DNA of 59,679 nucleotides from an uncultured Anaerostipes sp. Its GTDB lineage: Bacteria; Bacillota; Clostridia; Lachnospirales; Lachnospiraceae. The position numbers and the translations under genes were made by a program. Under the pieces are notes generated by a model. That model was not told the DNA's origin. It made no database searches and was given only the letters and a program-made list of their open reading frames with translations. Where the stretch lies: assembly GCA_900756035.1 (NCBI GenBank), contig CAAEIR010000387.1, forward strand, positions 1 through 59,679, given 5' to 3'. Shown one piece after another: positions 1 to 8,567 of the stretch (the stretch's first letter is position 1; every line of letters starts with the position of its first letter).

Positions 1-54
1 CAATATATTAGTGGAAAATATTGGAGAAAGACTGCACTTTTTTCTGTACATCGG

Positions 55-83
55 TTGACAAATTCATAAATTAAGGATAAGAT
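55..83 (+). promoter_or_regulatory. Sigma-A-type promoter for the 3D-domain gene
   Basis: A TTGACA box at 55-60 and a TAAGAT box at 78-83 are separated by exactly 17 bp. They lie about 78 bp upstream of the start codon at 161. The -35 is a perfect consensus, so the site is convincing although no start point is known. Confidence 0.7.
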
Positions 84-160
84 TGTAACATACATTTCAG
101 AAATGTTACAAAATTATTTCGAATTTTAAGAAACTAGTAAAAGAATGAAAAGAGGTTTTT

Positions 161-565
161 ATGCTGAAAGCGATGAAGAAGAAAGTTCTGATCCTGGTGA
201 TGATGCTGGTTACAGCTTCCGGATTCCTGATGACTGGATCAACTTCAACAGATGCAAAAGCAAAGAAAGTAGAGTACTTAGGAAAATACAAATTAACTGC
301 ATACTGTGGATGCAGAAAGTGTAGTGGAAAATGGGGAAATCGTACAGCTTCGGGAAGAAGAGCGAAGCAGGGAAGAACCATTGCCGTTGATAGAAGAAAG
401 ATTAAGCTTGGGACGAAAGTAAGAATTAATGGAAAGACTTATGTTGCCGAGGATGTCGGTGGTGGAGTAAAAGGAAAGCACATTGATGTATACTTCAAGT
501 CTCATAAGAAGACAAAACGTTTTGGAAGAAAAACAGGAGTCAAAGTTTACAAAATAAAAAAATAA
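161..565 (+). CDS. Secreted 3D-domain protein
   Basis: A 134-residue exported protein. Residues 1-32 form a signal peptide: basic MKKK, a hydrophobic stretch, then STSTDAKA as a likely cleavage region. Residues from about 40 to 131 are a 3D domain, named for three conserved aspartates, all visible here in the contexts AVDRR, AEDVGG and HIDVYF. The fold is the double-psi barrel of MltA- and RpfB/YabE-type proteins, several of which act on peptidoglycan, so a cell-wall role is inferred. Three cysteines (YCGCRKC) sit at the start of the domain. The ATG at 161 has AGAGG at 151-155 at a normal distance. An internal ATG at 173 would start at MKKK but has a weaker site. The protein is a minimal, single-domain member and the actual substrate is unknown. 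Confidence 0.85.
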   Translation: MLKAMKKKVLILVMMLVTASGFLMTGSTSTDAKAKKVEYLGKYKLTAYCGCRKCSGKWGNRTASGRRAKQGRTIAVDRRKIKLGTKVRINGKTYVAEDVGGGVKGKHIDVYFKSHKKTKRFGRKTGVKVYKIKK

Positions 566-575
566 TTGAAAAAAC

Positions 576-617
576 AAATCCCTGCGGATGCTTATGCTCG
601 CAGGGATTTATTTTTTT
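576..617. terminator. Bidirectional terminator
   Basis: A perfect 11-bp inverted repeat (576-586 with 599-609) is followed by a T run on the plus strand and preceded by an A run. It lies between the convergent genes ending at 565 (+) and 616 (-) and can serve both. Confidence 0.85.
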
Positions 618-1530
618 AAAAATTTTCCGGATAGATGCCGTCTGCCCGGAATTGTGTCAGAGCATCAATAACGCTTTGTTTATCTTCCGGATAGGTAACA
701 CCATACCATTGATCTTTAGAGACAAGGACTTCCATTGTAGCTTTTCCCTGATTCAGCAGATCGCTGGCTGCACTTGGAATAAAATATTCACATTTTAAAG
801 GATTAACGGAAAGGGATGTTTTTAAAAATTCTGGAAATCCCTTTTCAAGCTCATCCATGATCATCGGCTGGAATCCAAAGAAATTCATAGAGACTAAGGT
901 TTCAAAAGGAAGTGATTCCCAGGAAACGCCATCGTCTTCTGTGAACTCTGCATGATCCCCTTTCTTTTCAATATGTGTCCGTTCTGTAATAGAAATCAAC
1001 TGATAGTCTTGATCCACTTCACAGATGCCTCTGGATACGGAGCCGTTTTCAGTAACCGTATTTCCGAGATGATAACCGACCATGGCGAACGGTGCTTTCT
1101 CACCAACAATTGGTTTTGTAAGGAAATCTGCCATAACCTGGAATCCGTGGACACCATAATAGTCATCTGCATTAATTACCGCAAAGGGTTCGCTGATAAA
1201 TGGTTTTGCACAGAGGACTGCGTGAGCTGTTCCCCATGGTTTTATACGTCCTTCCGGAAGAAGGAATCCATCAGGCAGACTGTCAACTTCCTGAAAAGCA
1301 TAAAAGACTTCCATATCATCCGGGACGCGACTTCCAACAGTTTCTTTAAAATCTTCTTCAATGGCTTTTTTTATTACAAAAACAACTTTTCCAAATCCTG
1401 CCCGCTTTGCATCGTAAATAGAATAATCAATAATTGCATGTCCCATAGGATCCATAGGATCCATTTGTTTTAATCCGCCGTAACGACTGCCCATACCGGC
1501 GGCAAGAATAACTAAAGCTGGTTTTTTCAT
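616..1530 (-). CDS. Sugar-nucleotide nucleotidyltransferase
   Basis: A 304-residue enzyme of the NTP_transferase family, related to GalU/RfbA-type nucleotidylyltransferases that join a sugar phosphate to a nucleotide. The N-terminal signature LAAGMGSRYGGLKQM (residues 9-23) is the nucleotide-binding loop with its conserved Arg and Lys. INADDYYG near residue 120 is the metal-binding acidic motif. The protein is cytoplasmic and about the usual length for single-domain members. The ATG at 1530 has GGGAGG about 12 nt upstream. Upstream sits a repeat carrying a promoter-like element (1567-1605). There is no sugar-pathway gene beside it, so whether it makes a UDP-, dTDP- or CDP-linked product cannot be told. 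Confidence 0.8.
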   Translation of the reverse strand: MKKPALVILAAGMGSRYGGLKQMDPMDPMGHAIIDYSIYDAKRAGFGKVVFVIKKAIEEDFKETVGSRVPDDMEVFYAFQEVDSLPDGFLLPEGRIKPWGTAHAVLCAKPFISEPFAVINADDYYGVHGFQVMADFLTKPIVGEKAPFAMVGYHLGNTVTENGSVSRGICEVDQDYQLISITERTHIEKKGDHAEFTEDDGVSWESLPFETLVSMNFFGFQPMIMDELEKGFPEFLKTSLSVNPLKCEYFIPSAASDLLNQGKATMEVLVSKDQWYGVTYPEDKQSVIDALTQFRADGIYPENF

Positions 1531-1566
1531 TTAAAAATAATACCTCCCATATTTTACATTTGAGAT

Positions 1567-1605
1567 AAGTATACCTTATCGTAGGTCGTCCGTCCAGCCC
1601 GAAGC
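1567..1605 (-). repeat. Interspersed 39-bp repeat, copy 1, with promoter-like element
   Basis: These 39 bases match 51619-51657 at 36 positions. Read on the minus strand, the element ends in TATACT, with TGGACG 17 bp before it. This resembles a sigma-A promoter pointing at the nucleotidyltransferase gene that starts at 1530. The second copy sits the same way in front of the Crp-family gene. Confidence 0.75.
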
Positions 1606-1691
1606 AAAAAGCGATGGAGTTAAAAAGGGAAAAGCAGTATAATGGAGTTATAAGCCTATGTATCAACATTTAAGGAAGAAAGGAGTTTCCC

Positions 1692-3179
1692 ATGAAATGT
1701 AATATACCAAAAGTAAAGATCGGTGTTGTAGCAGTGAGCAGAGACTGTTTTCCCGAAAGTCTATCAGTAAGACGTAGACGCGCATTGATAGAAGCTTATC
1801 AGTCGAAATATCAGGAAGCGGATATATATGAATGTCCGATTTGCATTGTAGAAAGTGAAATTCATATGGTGCAGGCGCTTGAAGATGTCAAACAGGCAGG
1901 GTGTAATGCATTAGTCGTATACCTTGGAAATTTTGGCCCGGAGATTGCAGAGACATTGCTTGCCAAGCATTTTGAAGGACCTAAGATGTTTATAGCAGCG
2001 GCAGAAGAAACTCAGACAGATTTAGTAGATGGACGAGGAGATGCCTATTGCGGCATGTTGAATGCAAGTTATAATTTAAAACTCCGTGGAGTGAAGGTTT
2101 ATATTCCGGAATATCCTGTTGGTACCGCGGCTGAGTGTGCGGATATGATTCATGAATTTCTGCCAATTGCCAGAGCTGTCATAGGGCTTAGGGATTTAAA
2201 AATCATAAGTTTCGGGCCGCGTCCGATGAATTTTCTTGCATGCAATGCTCCAATCCAGCAGTTGTACAATTTGGGAGTAGAGATTGAGGAAAATTCGGAG
2301 TTGGATTTATTTGAGGCATTTAAAAAGCATGAAGGTGACGAGAGAATACCGGGGATTGTAAAAGAAATGGAAGATGAGCTGGGAGAGGGAAATAAGAAAC
2401 CGGAAGTGCTGCCAAGGCTTGCTCAGTATGAGCTCACTCTGAAAGATTGGATAGAAGAGCACAGGGGATATCGTAAATACGTAGCTTTAGCAGGAAAATG
2501 CTGGCCTGCATTCCAGACTCAGTTTGGATTTGTTCCGTGTTATGTTAACAGCCGTTTAACGGAACAGGGGATTCCGGTGTCCTGTGAGGTTGATATTTAT
2601 GGAGCTCTGAGTGAGTTTATCGGTACAGTAGTCAGTGAGGATACAGTAACGCTTCTGGATATTAATAATACGGTCCCGGATGATATGTATAATGAAAGTA
2701 TACAAGGAGTTTATGATTACTGCCACAGAGATACTTTTATGGGATTCCACTGTGGAAATACTGCAAAAAGCAAGCTTTCTTTCTGCGAGATGAAATATCA
2801 GCTGATTATGACAAGGACACTGCCGGAGGAAAGCACACAGGGAACCTTAGAGGGAGATATTCTTCCGGGAGATATTACATTCTTTCGTCTTCAGAGTACT
2901 GCGGATTGCAGGCTGCGTGCATATATTGCCCAGGGAGAGGTGCTTCCGGTTGCAACAAGGTCCTTCGGAGCGATAGGAGTTTTTGCGATTCCGGAGATGG
3001 GCAGATTCTATCGACATGTATTAATCGAGAAGAATTTCCCTCATCATGGGGCAGTTGCGTTCGGAAATTTCGGAAAAAGTTTATTTGAGGTGTTTAAATA
3101 TATAGGCGTTCCTGTAGAAGAGATTGGTTATAATCAACCGGCAGGTGTCAGGTATCCGACAGAAAATCCATGGAACTAA
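1692..3179 (+). CDS. L-fucose/L-arabinose isomerase family protein
   Basis: A 495-residue cytoplasmic protein of the L-fucose isomerase family, which interconverts aldoses and ketoses with a bound Mn2+. The N-terminus (VKIGVVAVSRDCFP) and the central contexts CEVDIYGALSEF and TLLDINN, which carry the acidic residues expected of the metal site, are typical of the family. Length is near that of other Firmicute members. The start follows AAGGAG at a good distance. The next gene, 26 bp on, is a xylulokinase, so the pair would turn an aldose into a ketose and then a ketose phosphate. A TATAAT box at 1638-1643 is the likely -10. The sugar is not known: fucose, arabinose and rarer pentoses are all possible. 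Confidence 0.8.
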   Translation: MKCNIPKVKIGVVAVSRDCFPESLSVRRRRALIEAYQSKYQEADIYECPICIVESEIHMVQALEDVKQAGCNALVVYLGNFGPEIAETLLAKHFEGPKMFIAAAEETQTDLVDGRGDAYCGMLNASYNLKLRGVKVYIPEYPVGTAAECADMIHEFLPIARAVIGLRDLKIISFGPRPMNFLACNAPIQQLYNLGVEIEENSELDLFEAFKKHEGDERIPGIVKEMEDELGEGNKKPEVLPRLAQYELTLKDWIEEHRGYRKYVALAGKCWPAFQTQFGFVPCYVNSRLTEQGIPVSCEVDIYGALSEFIGTVVSEDTVTLLDINNTVPDDMYNESIQGVYDYCHRDTFMGFHCGNTAKSKLSFCEMKYQLIMTRTLPEESTQGTLEGDILPGDITFFRLQSTADCRLRAYIAQGEVLPVATRSFGAIGVFAIPEMGRFYRHVLIEKNFPHHGAVAFGNFGKSLFEVFKYIGVPVEEIGYNQPAGVRYPTENPWN

Positions 3180-3205
3180 TATGAAAGTAAAAAAGGAGAT
3201 TTGTT

Positions 3206-4681
3206 ATGCTGTTTATAGGAGTAGATCTTGGGACATCAGCAGTAAAATTGCTGCTAATGGATGAAGAAGGGAAAATTCATAAAATTATATCAAAAGAATA
3301 CGAACTGTATTTTCCACATTCCGGATGGTCAGAGCAGAAGCCGGAAGATTGGCTGAAGCAGTCTTTGGAGGGAATCAAAGAATTGACGGAAGGATGCGAC
3401 AAGAGTCAGGTCGCAGGAATCAGTTTCGGGGGGCAGATGCATGGTCTGGTTGTTTTGGATGAGGAAGATCAGGTGATTCGTCCGGCAATTCTATGGAATG
3501 ATGGAAGAACGGAAAAGGAAACACAGTATTTAAATGAGGTTATAGGAAAAGACCAATTATCAAAATATACGGCAAATATTGCATTTACAGGATTTACAGC
3601 ACCGAAAATTTTATGGATGAAAAGGAAGGAGCCTGATAATTTTAAAAGAATTTCCAAGATTATGCTTCCAAAAGATTATCTTGCTTATAAATTGTCCGGA
3701 AGTTTTTGCACAGATTATTCAGATGCCTCAGGAATGCTTCTGCTGGATGTAGAACATAAATGCTGGTCAAAAGAAATGCTTGAGATTTGTGGAGTTAGGG
3801 AGGAACAGCTTCCAAAGCTTTATGAAAGTTATGAAGTGGTTGGAAATCTAAAATCAGAAATAGCGCAAATGCTCGGGCTTTCAGAGACTGTAAAAGTAAT
3901 TGCGGGTGCAGGAGATAATGCTGCTGCAGCGGTTGGAACCGGAACCGTGGGAGACGGGATGTGTAATATCTCTCTTGGCACATCCGGGACAATTTTCATT
4001 TCCAGCAGGTCATTCGGGGTGGATCAAAACAATGCGCTCCATTCTTTTGACCATGCCGACGGATATTATCATTTAATGGGGTGTATGCTCAGTGCCGCCT
4101 CCTGCAATAAATGGTGGATGGAAGAAATTTTAAGGACAAAAGAGTACGGAAAAGAGCAGGAAGGTATTGAGAAACTGGGAGAAAATCAGGTGTTTTATCT
4201 TCCATATTTAATGGGAGAAAGGTCTCCTCACAATGATCCAAAGGCCAGAGCGGTATTTCTTGGAATGGCGATGGATACAACGAGAGAAGAGATGACCCAG
4301 GCAGTGTTAGAGGGAGTAGCCTTTGGACTGAGGGATTCCTTAGAAGTTGCGAGAAGCCTCGGAATGAAAATTGAACGGACAAAAATCTGCGGTGGCGGGG
4401 CGAAGAGTTCTCTGTGGAAAAAAATTATTGCAAATGTGATGAATCTGAAAGTAGATGTCATTGAAAGTGAGGAAGGTCCGGGATACGGTGCGGCAATGCT
4501 GGCGGCAGTCGGATGTGGAGTATATAAAGATGTCCAGGAGGCAGCAGAGAAATTAGTTAAGGTAGTTGATACTGTAGAGCCTGAAGCTGAGTTAGTATCA
4601 AAATATGAAGAAAGATATTGTAAGTTTAAAGCGATATATCCTGTATTGAAAGATGTGTTTAGGGAGAATCAACAATGTTAA
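3206..4681 (+). CDS. xylB: Xylulokinase-type FGGY carbohydrate kinase
   Basis: A 491-residue FGGY-family sugar kinase that transfers phosphate from ATP to a ketose. The N-terminal phosphate loop is VDLGTSAVKLLLMD (residues 6-19). The xylulokinase signature appears as GGQMHGLV followed by LWNDGRTEKE near residues 74-107. The second ATP-binding half has GAGDNAAAAVGTG, LGTSGTIF and KICGGGAKSSLW. Length is normal. AAAAGGAG precedes the ATG. It follows the isomerase gene closely and its stop overlaps the start of the PRD regulator (ATGTTAA), so the three form one operon. D-xylulose is the standard substrate, but family members also use ribulose, fuculose and other ketoses, so the true substrate depends on the isomerase. 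Confidence 0.85.
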   Translation: MLFIGVDLGTSAVKLLLMDEEGKIHKIISKEYELYFPHSGWSEQKPEDWLKQSLEGIKELTEGCDKSQVAGISFGGQMHGLVVLDEEDQVIRPAILWNDGRTEKETQYLNEVIGKDQLSKYTANIAFTGFTAPKILWMKRKEPDNFKRISKIMLPKDYLAYKLSGSFCTDYSDASGMLLLDVEHKCWSKEMLEICGVREEQLPKLYESYEVVGNLKSEIAQMLGLSETVKVIAGAGDNAAAAVGTGTVGDGMCNISLGTSGTIFISSRSFGVDQNNALHSFDHADGYYHLMGCMLSAASCNKWWMEEILRTKEYGKEQEGIEKLGENQVFYLPYLMGERSPHNDPKARAVFLGMAMDTTREEMTQAVLEGVAFGLRDSLEVARSLGMKIERTKICGGGAKSSLWKKIIANVMNLKVDVIESEEGPGYGAAMLAAVGCGVYKDVQEAAEKLVKVVDTVEPEAELVSKYEERYCKFKAIYPVLKDVFRENQQC

Positions 4682-6600
4682 ATCAACGGCAAATTGAAAT
4701 TTTACTGGAATTTTGTAACCATACAGAAGAATATTTAACAGCGTCTTATTTTGCGGAGAAATTAAATGTAAGTCTGCGGACGGTTCAGGGAGATATGAAA
4801 GCGATCAAACAGGAACTGGAAGAGGAGTCCTGTGCCTGCATTGTTTCGAAAGCATCCAAAGGAAGTTGTATTGAAGTGAGAGATTCCGATGAGTTTTCTG
4901 CTTTTGTCAATTCCCTCTATCAGCAGTATACGACGGTTTCTCTAAACTATCCTACCAGCAGGATCAGTAAGATTCTATTGCTTCTTCTGAATCGACATCG
5001 GGCGGTAACTCTTTCTGAAATGGAAGATAAGTTTTTTGTTTCAAAATCTACTTTGCAGAATGATCTTCGAAAAGCAGAAGAAATCCTTTCTAAGTTTCAT
5101 TTGGAATTAATGAAGGGAAGCAATAAAGTCATGATCGATGGATTTGAAATCAATAAACGGCGGTGTCTTGCCGAACAGGATCTATATCTTGCTCATATTA
5201 AAAATGAGAGAGGAATGTCTTATATTGATGAGCGTCAGCTGGCAAAGATTAAAAATATTCTTACAGAAAAGTTTGTGGAACATAAGTTTCACATTATGGA
5301 TACTGATTTTAATAATGCAATTTTGTTTTTGAATATTTCTATCTGTCGTGCGGGAGACGGATTTTATATTCAGCCCAACGAACTGGATATTACAGCCCAG
5401 CAGTTGGGAAATGAATATGAAATTGCAAAAGATGTTTTTGAAAAGATCGGGCGGAGATTCTTTCTAAAGATTACAGAAGAGGAGATTCTTTATTTTGCAT
5501 TGTATTTAAAAGGGCAGGGAAATAATCGAGACTCAGATACCATTACACCGGAAATGGATGCATTTATTTCAGAGGCACTGGAATCAATTCGGGAGAATTT
5601 CGGAGTGGATTTTACAGATAATGTAAATTTAAGAATCACTCTGGCGCTTCATTGCGTATCTTTAAGTATTCGGCTCCAGTATAATATGCAAATGAAAAAT
5701 GATATGTTGGATTATATTCGGGAAACTTTCCCGTTAGGATATGATATTGGAGCATATTTTGGATTCTTATTATCTCGACAATACGGGGAAAAAGTAACAG
5801 AAGATGAGATTGCCCTTTTGGCAGTTCATTTTTACAGCAGCCTGTTAGAATTAAATCAGCGTTCGGATAAGGTGAAAATTCTTGTTATCTCTTCTCTGAA
5901 AAACAGTATGACACTTTTATTAAAGCAGACGCTTCTCCGGTGGTTTTCCGATCGGGTAAAGGCTGTAGATTTTGTTAATGCCATTGAGGTTACAGAAGAG
6001 ATGCTGGACGAATACGAAATTTTCCTAACTACCGAGAAGGAAGATTTTTTTGAGAAAGGTCTCGCTATGTATGTGGATGCATTTCCGAATCAGCATGATT
6101 ATATGAATATTAAGTTAAATTTGGATGGATTTAAGAAGATCGAAGATATTTTAGATATTTTTCATCCAGAATTATTCGAACAGGTAAAGAATTCATCCAA
6201 AGAAGAGATTCTAAAAAGTTTATGTGATAAATCTTCAGAATACTTTCAGATTGATGACTTATACTCACAGGTATTGGAAAGAGAAAAGATTGGAAGTACT
6301 TTTTTCAGTAAACAGATTGCGGTACCGCATCCAATGTATGCGGTGTCTTCGGATACTTTCGTTTCTGTTTGTATTTCAAAACAGTCGGTTGTATGGGATG
6401 AAGAGAGTAATGAGGTTCATCTGGTGATGCTGATGCATATCGGGAAAAACAATAACCAGGCATTTCAGTTGTGGGATTACATATCAAAAATTTTTGCAGA
6501 TAAGATGCTTGTGGAAAAACTTTTAGAAAAACCGACTTACAATAATTTCCTTGATTTAATGAAAGAAGCATTAGAGGTAGGAATCCATAACGCAGAATAG
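4675..6600 (+). CDS. BglG-family PRD-domain transcriptional regulator
   Basis: A 641-residue regulator in which the PTS controls transcription by phosphorylating histidines. Order of parts: a winged helix at residues 1-60 (TASYFAEKLNVSLRTVQGDMK), a second Mga/HTH_11-type helix at about 95-135 (VTLSEMEDKFFVSKSTLQNDL), PRD1 at about 180-285, PRD2 at about 300-395, an EIIB-like domain at about 400-490, and an EIIA-like domain at about 500-641 with the candidate phospho-His in IAVPHPMYA. PRD2 keeps both His contexts (LALHCVSLSIR and LLAVHFYSSL). The PRD1 segment LFLNISICR lacks His where LxxHLxxxxxR is usual. The EIIB part reads ILVISSLKNS, without the usual Cys. It probably controls the surrounding sugar genes. 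Confidence 0.88.
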   Translation: MLNQRQIEILLEFCNHTEEYLTASYFAEKLNVSLRTVQGDMKAIKQELEEESCACIVSKASKGSCIEVRDSDEFSAFVNSLYQQYTTVSLNYPTSRISKILLLLLNRHRAVTLSEMEDKFFVSKSTLQNDLRKAEEILSKFHLELMKGSNKVMIDGFEINKRRCLAEQDLYLAHIKNERGMSYIDERQLAKIKNILTEKFVEHKFHIMDTDFNNAILFLNISICRAGDGFYIQPNELDITAQQLGNEYEIAKDVFEKIGRRFFLKITEEEILYFALYLKGQGNNRDSDTITPEMDAFISEALESIRENFGVDFTDNVNLRITLALHCVSLSIRLQYNMQMKNDMLDYIRETFPLGYDIGAYFGFLLSRQYGEKVTEDEIALLAVHFYSSLLELNQRSDKVKILVISSLKNSMTLLLKQTLLRWFSDRVKAVDFVNAIEVTEEMLDEYEIFLTTEKEDFFEKGLAMYVDAFPNQHDYMNIKLNLDGFKKIEDILDIFHPELFEQVKNSSKEEILKSLCDKSSEYFQIDDLYSQVLEREKIGSTFFSKQIAVPHPMYAVSSDTFVSVCISKQSVVWDEESNEVHLVMLMHIGKNNNQAFQLWDYISKIFADKMLVEKLLEKPTYNNFLDLMKEALEVGIHNAE

Positions 6601-6617
6601 GGAAGCAAAAAATAGGT

Positions 6618-6664
6618 GGGCAGGCAGTAAAGCGGATATTTATAATCCTCTTTACTGCCTGCCC
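6618..6664. terminator. Strong hairpin after the regulator operon
   Basis: A perfect 15-bp inverted repeat (6618-6632 with 6650-6664) starts 18 bp after the regulator's stop codon. It lacks a T run immediately after the stem on the plus strand, so termination there would be imperfect. It may instead protect the 3' end of the message. Confidence 0.55.
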
Positions 6665-6668
6665 ATAA

Positions 6669-6806
6669 ACTGATGTTCATAATATCACTTAGGTCCATTC
6701 CATGTTTTGACATGCGAAGAACCATTTGTGATTGTGTATGTTGTTTTCCAATTCTAAATCCTTCCCGTTTTCCTTCTTGGATTAATTCATTGATGGCATT
6801 GCACAT
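6669..6806 (-). pseudogene. Remnant resembling the C-terminus of an Rpn-family nuclease/transposase-like protein
   Basis: About 46 codons read MCNAINELIQEGKREGFRIG and continue to a short DLSDIMNIS tail. This resembles the charged C-terminal tail of Rpn (PD-(D/E)XK nuclease/transposase-like) proteins that are abundant in Lachnospiraceae. The N-terminal nuclease domain is missing. The frame then runs on into the antisense of the upstream gene, so no proper end is seen. Oddly, AAAGGAG lies before the ATG and a TACAAT box lies further upstream, so a deletion may have joined the original start to the tail. A real small gene cannot be excluded. Confidence 0.5.
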
Positions 6807-6876
6807 ATAAAATTCTCCTTTCTTTGTCTTCTCTGTATTGTATCACGGTAAATATAAATTATAAACTGTTATAAAA

Positions 6877-6930
6877 TGAAAAATCCAAGAAGGAGATCAT
6901 AGAAAAAGGAATGTTCTTCTTATTGGATTT
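6877..6930 (-). terminator. Terminator of the aldolase gene
   Basis: A 20-bp imperfect inverted repeat (6881-6900 with 6911-6930, three mismatched positions) lies just beyond the stop of the minus-strand aldolase gene. In that direction it ends in a T-rich stretch. Confidence 0.65.
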
Positions 6931-6952
6931 ATATGAATAAATAGTGCTTCTT

Positions 6953-7834
6953 TTATGAATTAATGATGCTTACCAGATTTGCAGCAGTTTTACTTACGTT
7001 TTCTACGGCTTCCATACTTAATTCAATGACACTGCAAGCGTTATGATTTTTCTCATAAGCTGCTCCGAAAGTTGAAACAAAGGCTTTTCTGAGATCAGAT
7101 CCGTAGTTTACTTTCAGCAGATTGAATTCTTTGGCTTTTCTGATCGTATCAAATGGAATACCAGAGCCTCCATGCATGACAAGAGGAACTGGTGAAATTT
7201 TTGAAATCTTTTCTAAAAGTTCAAGATCTACTTTTGGCTCAATATCCAGTCCGTGGACATTTCCTACCGCAACGGCGAGGAGATCACATCCGGTTTGTGC
7301 CACAAAATCAGCTACCATATCAGGATCTGTCTTCGCATCTGCTTCATTTACAATATCTTCTTCTTTTCCCTGAAGGCATCCAAGCTCTGCTTCTACCGGA
7401 ACATTGTAAAAATGACAATATTCTACTGCGCGTTTGACTTCTTCAATATTTTCTTCAAAAGGAAGATGGGATGCGTCGATCATAATAGAAGTAAATCCGG
7501 CATTGACACATGCCTTTACATCTTCATAGGATTTTCCGTGATCCAGATGAAGTCCGATCGGAACATCACTGTCCGCCAGCGCTTTCTTTGTTAAATAGAC
7601 GATGGCTTCCGGATCGGATAATCTTAAATTGTTAGAAGAAATCTGGATATATCCAGGAAGTTTTGCCTGGTTTAAACCTTTGGCAATGGCATATGTCATT
7701 TCAAGGTTGGTTGTGTTAAATGCAGGAAGCATATAATGATGATTCTTTGCATATTTCATCAGATCAAAACCATTTACAATTTTCATTGTTCTTATAACGG
7801 TTGTTGTCAGAGTATATTTGTTCGTACCCTGCAC
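6953..7834 (-). CDS. Class II ketose-bisphosphate aldolase
   Basis: A 293-residue class II (zinc-dependent) aldolase of the fructose-/tagatose-bisphosphate family, which splits a ketose bisphosphate into dihydroxyacetone phosphate and an aldehyde. Visible motifs are LHLDHGKSYEDV (zinc His and catalytic Asp), VEAELGCLQGKEED, and VMHGGSGIP with the second zinc His and phosphate loop, followed by KVNYGSDLR. I chose the GTG at 7834 because AAGGAGG lies 5-6 nt before it. The later ATG at 7786 gives the more usual N-terminus (MKIVNGFD) but has no ribosome binding site. It diverges from the PTS operon and is probably co-regulated with it. GatY/KbaY-like, FbaA-like and other ketose-bisphosphate specificities are all possible. 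Confidence 0.87.
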   Translation of the reverse strand: MQGTNKYTLTTTVIRTMKIVNGFDLMKYAKNHHYMLPAFNTTNLEMTYAIAKGLNQAKLPGYIQISSNNLRLSDPEAIVYLTKKALADSDVPIGLHLDHGKSYEDVKACVNAGFTSIMIDASHLPFEENIEEVKRAVEYCHFYNVPVEAELGCLQGKEEDIVNEADAKTDPDMVADFVAQTGCDLLAVAVGNVHGLDIEPKVDLELLEKISKISPVPLVMHGGSGIPFDTIRKAKEFNLLKVNYGSDLRKAFVSTFGAAYEKNHNACSVIELSMEAVENVSKTAANLVSIINS

Positions 7835-8150
7835 CGTTTCCTCCTTCTTAATTTTTAATCAGTTATTGGATATTCTTGTTTCACCTGTACGTACCAAGCT
7901 TGCCCTTATTATATATAGAAAAAGTGTTTCAGAAATCTTATTTATTGCGTTAAACTTTGCGCAAACAATAAGAAAGATGAAAATAAAAATTGCACAAAGA
8001 ATTGCGTAATAAATCATGCAATGGGCTGACAGAAAATGCGGTAATGATGGTGCAAATGTTTATGAAAAAAGCCGGAAACCCCATGCTATACTAAAGGCAC
8101 ATCAAAGGCGGTGGGTTGAAAGCCGAAAATAAAAAATAGGAGGAAGAATT
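7835..8150. promoter_or_regulatory. Divergent control region between aldolase and PTS operon
   Basis: A 316-bp gene-free stretch. It holds a perfect palindrome TTTGCGCAAA at 7956-7965, flanked by TTATTG at 7942-7947 and CAATAA at 7966-7971, and further ATTGC/GCAAT repeats up to about 8024. TGCTATACT at 8084-8092 is an extended -10 for the PTS operon. The palindromes are candidate operators, and the regulator is not identified. Confidence 0.5.
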
Positions 8151-8567
8151 ATGAAGGTCATCGCGGTATCTCATGGAAGTTATTCCAAAGGTCTTTTTGA
8201 TAGTGTGCAGATGCTGGTGGGAGAGCAGGAAAATTTTGTGGCATACGGTTTATTTCCGGAACAGACAGTTTCAACATTAACAGAGCAGTTGGAAGAGGAA
8301 GTAAAAAAGACGCCCAAAGGGGAGGAAATCTTATTTCTAACAGATTTATTCCACGGAAGCCCATTTAACGCAGTAGTTTCTTTGATGAGAAATTATCAAT
8401 TTTATCATATTACTGGGATTAATCTTCCATTGACAGTGGAGGTTATGATGGGGCGGTATGCAGACAAGAGCGCAGAGGAGATCTGCAAAGGAATTCTCGA
8501 AACAGCACCAGATACAGTGAAATATGTTAACCAGTTATTTGAAGATGAAGAGGAGGATGAAGAATGA
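8151..8567 (+). CDS. PTS mannose/fructose/sorbose family EIIA component
   Basis: A 138-residue cytoplasmic EIIA of the mannose family. It receives phosphate from HPr on His8 (AVSHGSYSKGL) and passes it to EIIB. The motif LFLTDLFHGSPFNAV in the middle and the single-domain length fit stand-alone EIIA-Man proteins. The C-terminus is very acidic (EDEEEDEE). The start has AGGAGG nearby, and the stop overlaps the EIIB start by 4 bp (ATGA). It is the first gene of the EIIA-EIIB-EIIC-EIID set, so a complete phosphorylating transporter is encoded here. The sugar cannot be read from the sequence. The neighbouring dehydrogenase, kinase and aldolase suggest a hexitol or uncommon hexose. Confidence 0.92.
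   Translation: MKVIAVSHGSYSKGLFDSVQMLVGEQENFVAYGLFPEQTVSTLTEQLEEEVKKTPKGEEILFLTDLFHGSPFNAVVSLMRNYQFYHITGINLPLTVEVMMGRYADKSAEEICKGILETAPDTVKYVNQLFEDEEEDEE

Noticed and set aside
952..1473. Plus-strand open frame of 173 codons
   Set aside because: It lies wholly opposite the well-supported nucleotidyltransferase gene, has no ribosome binding site and has an unnatural composition rich in Cys, Phe and Ile.
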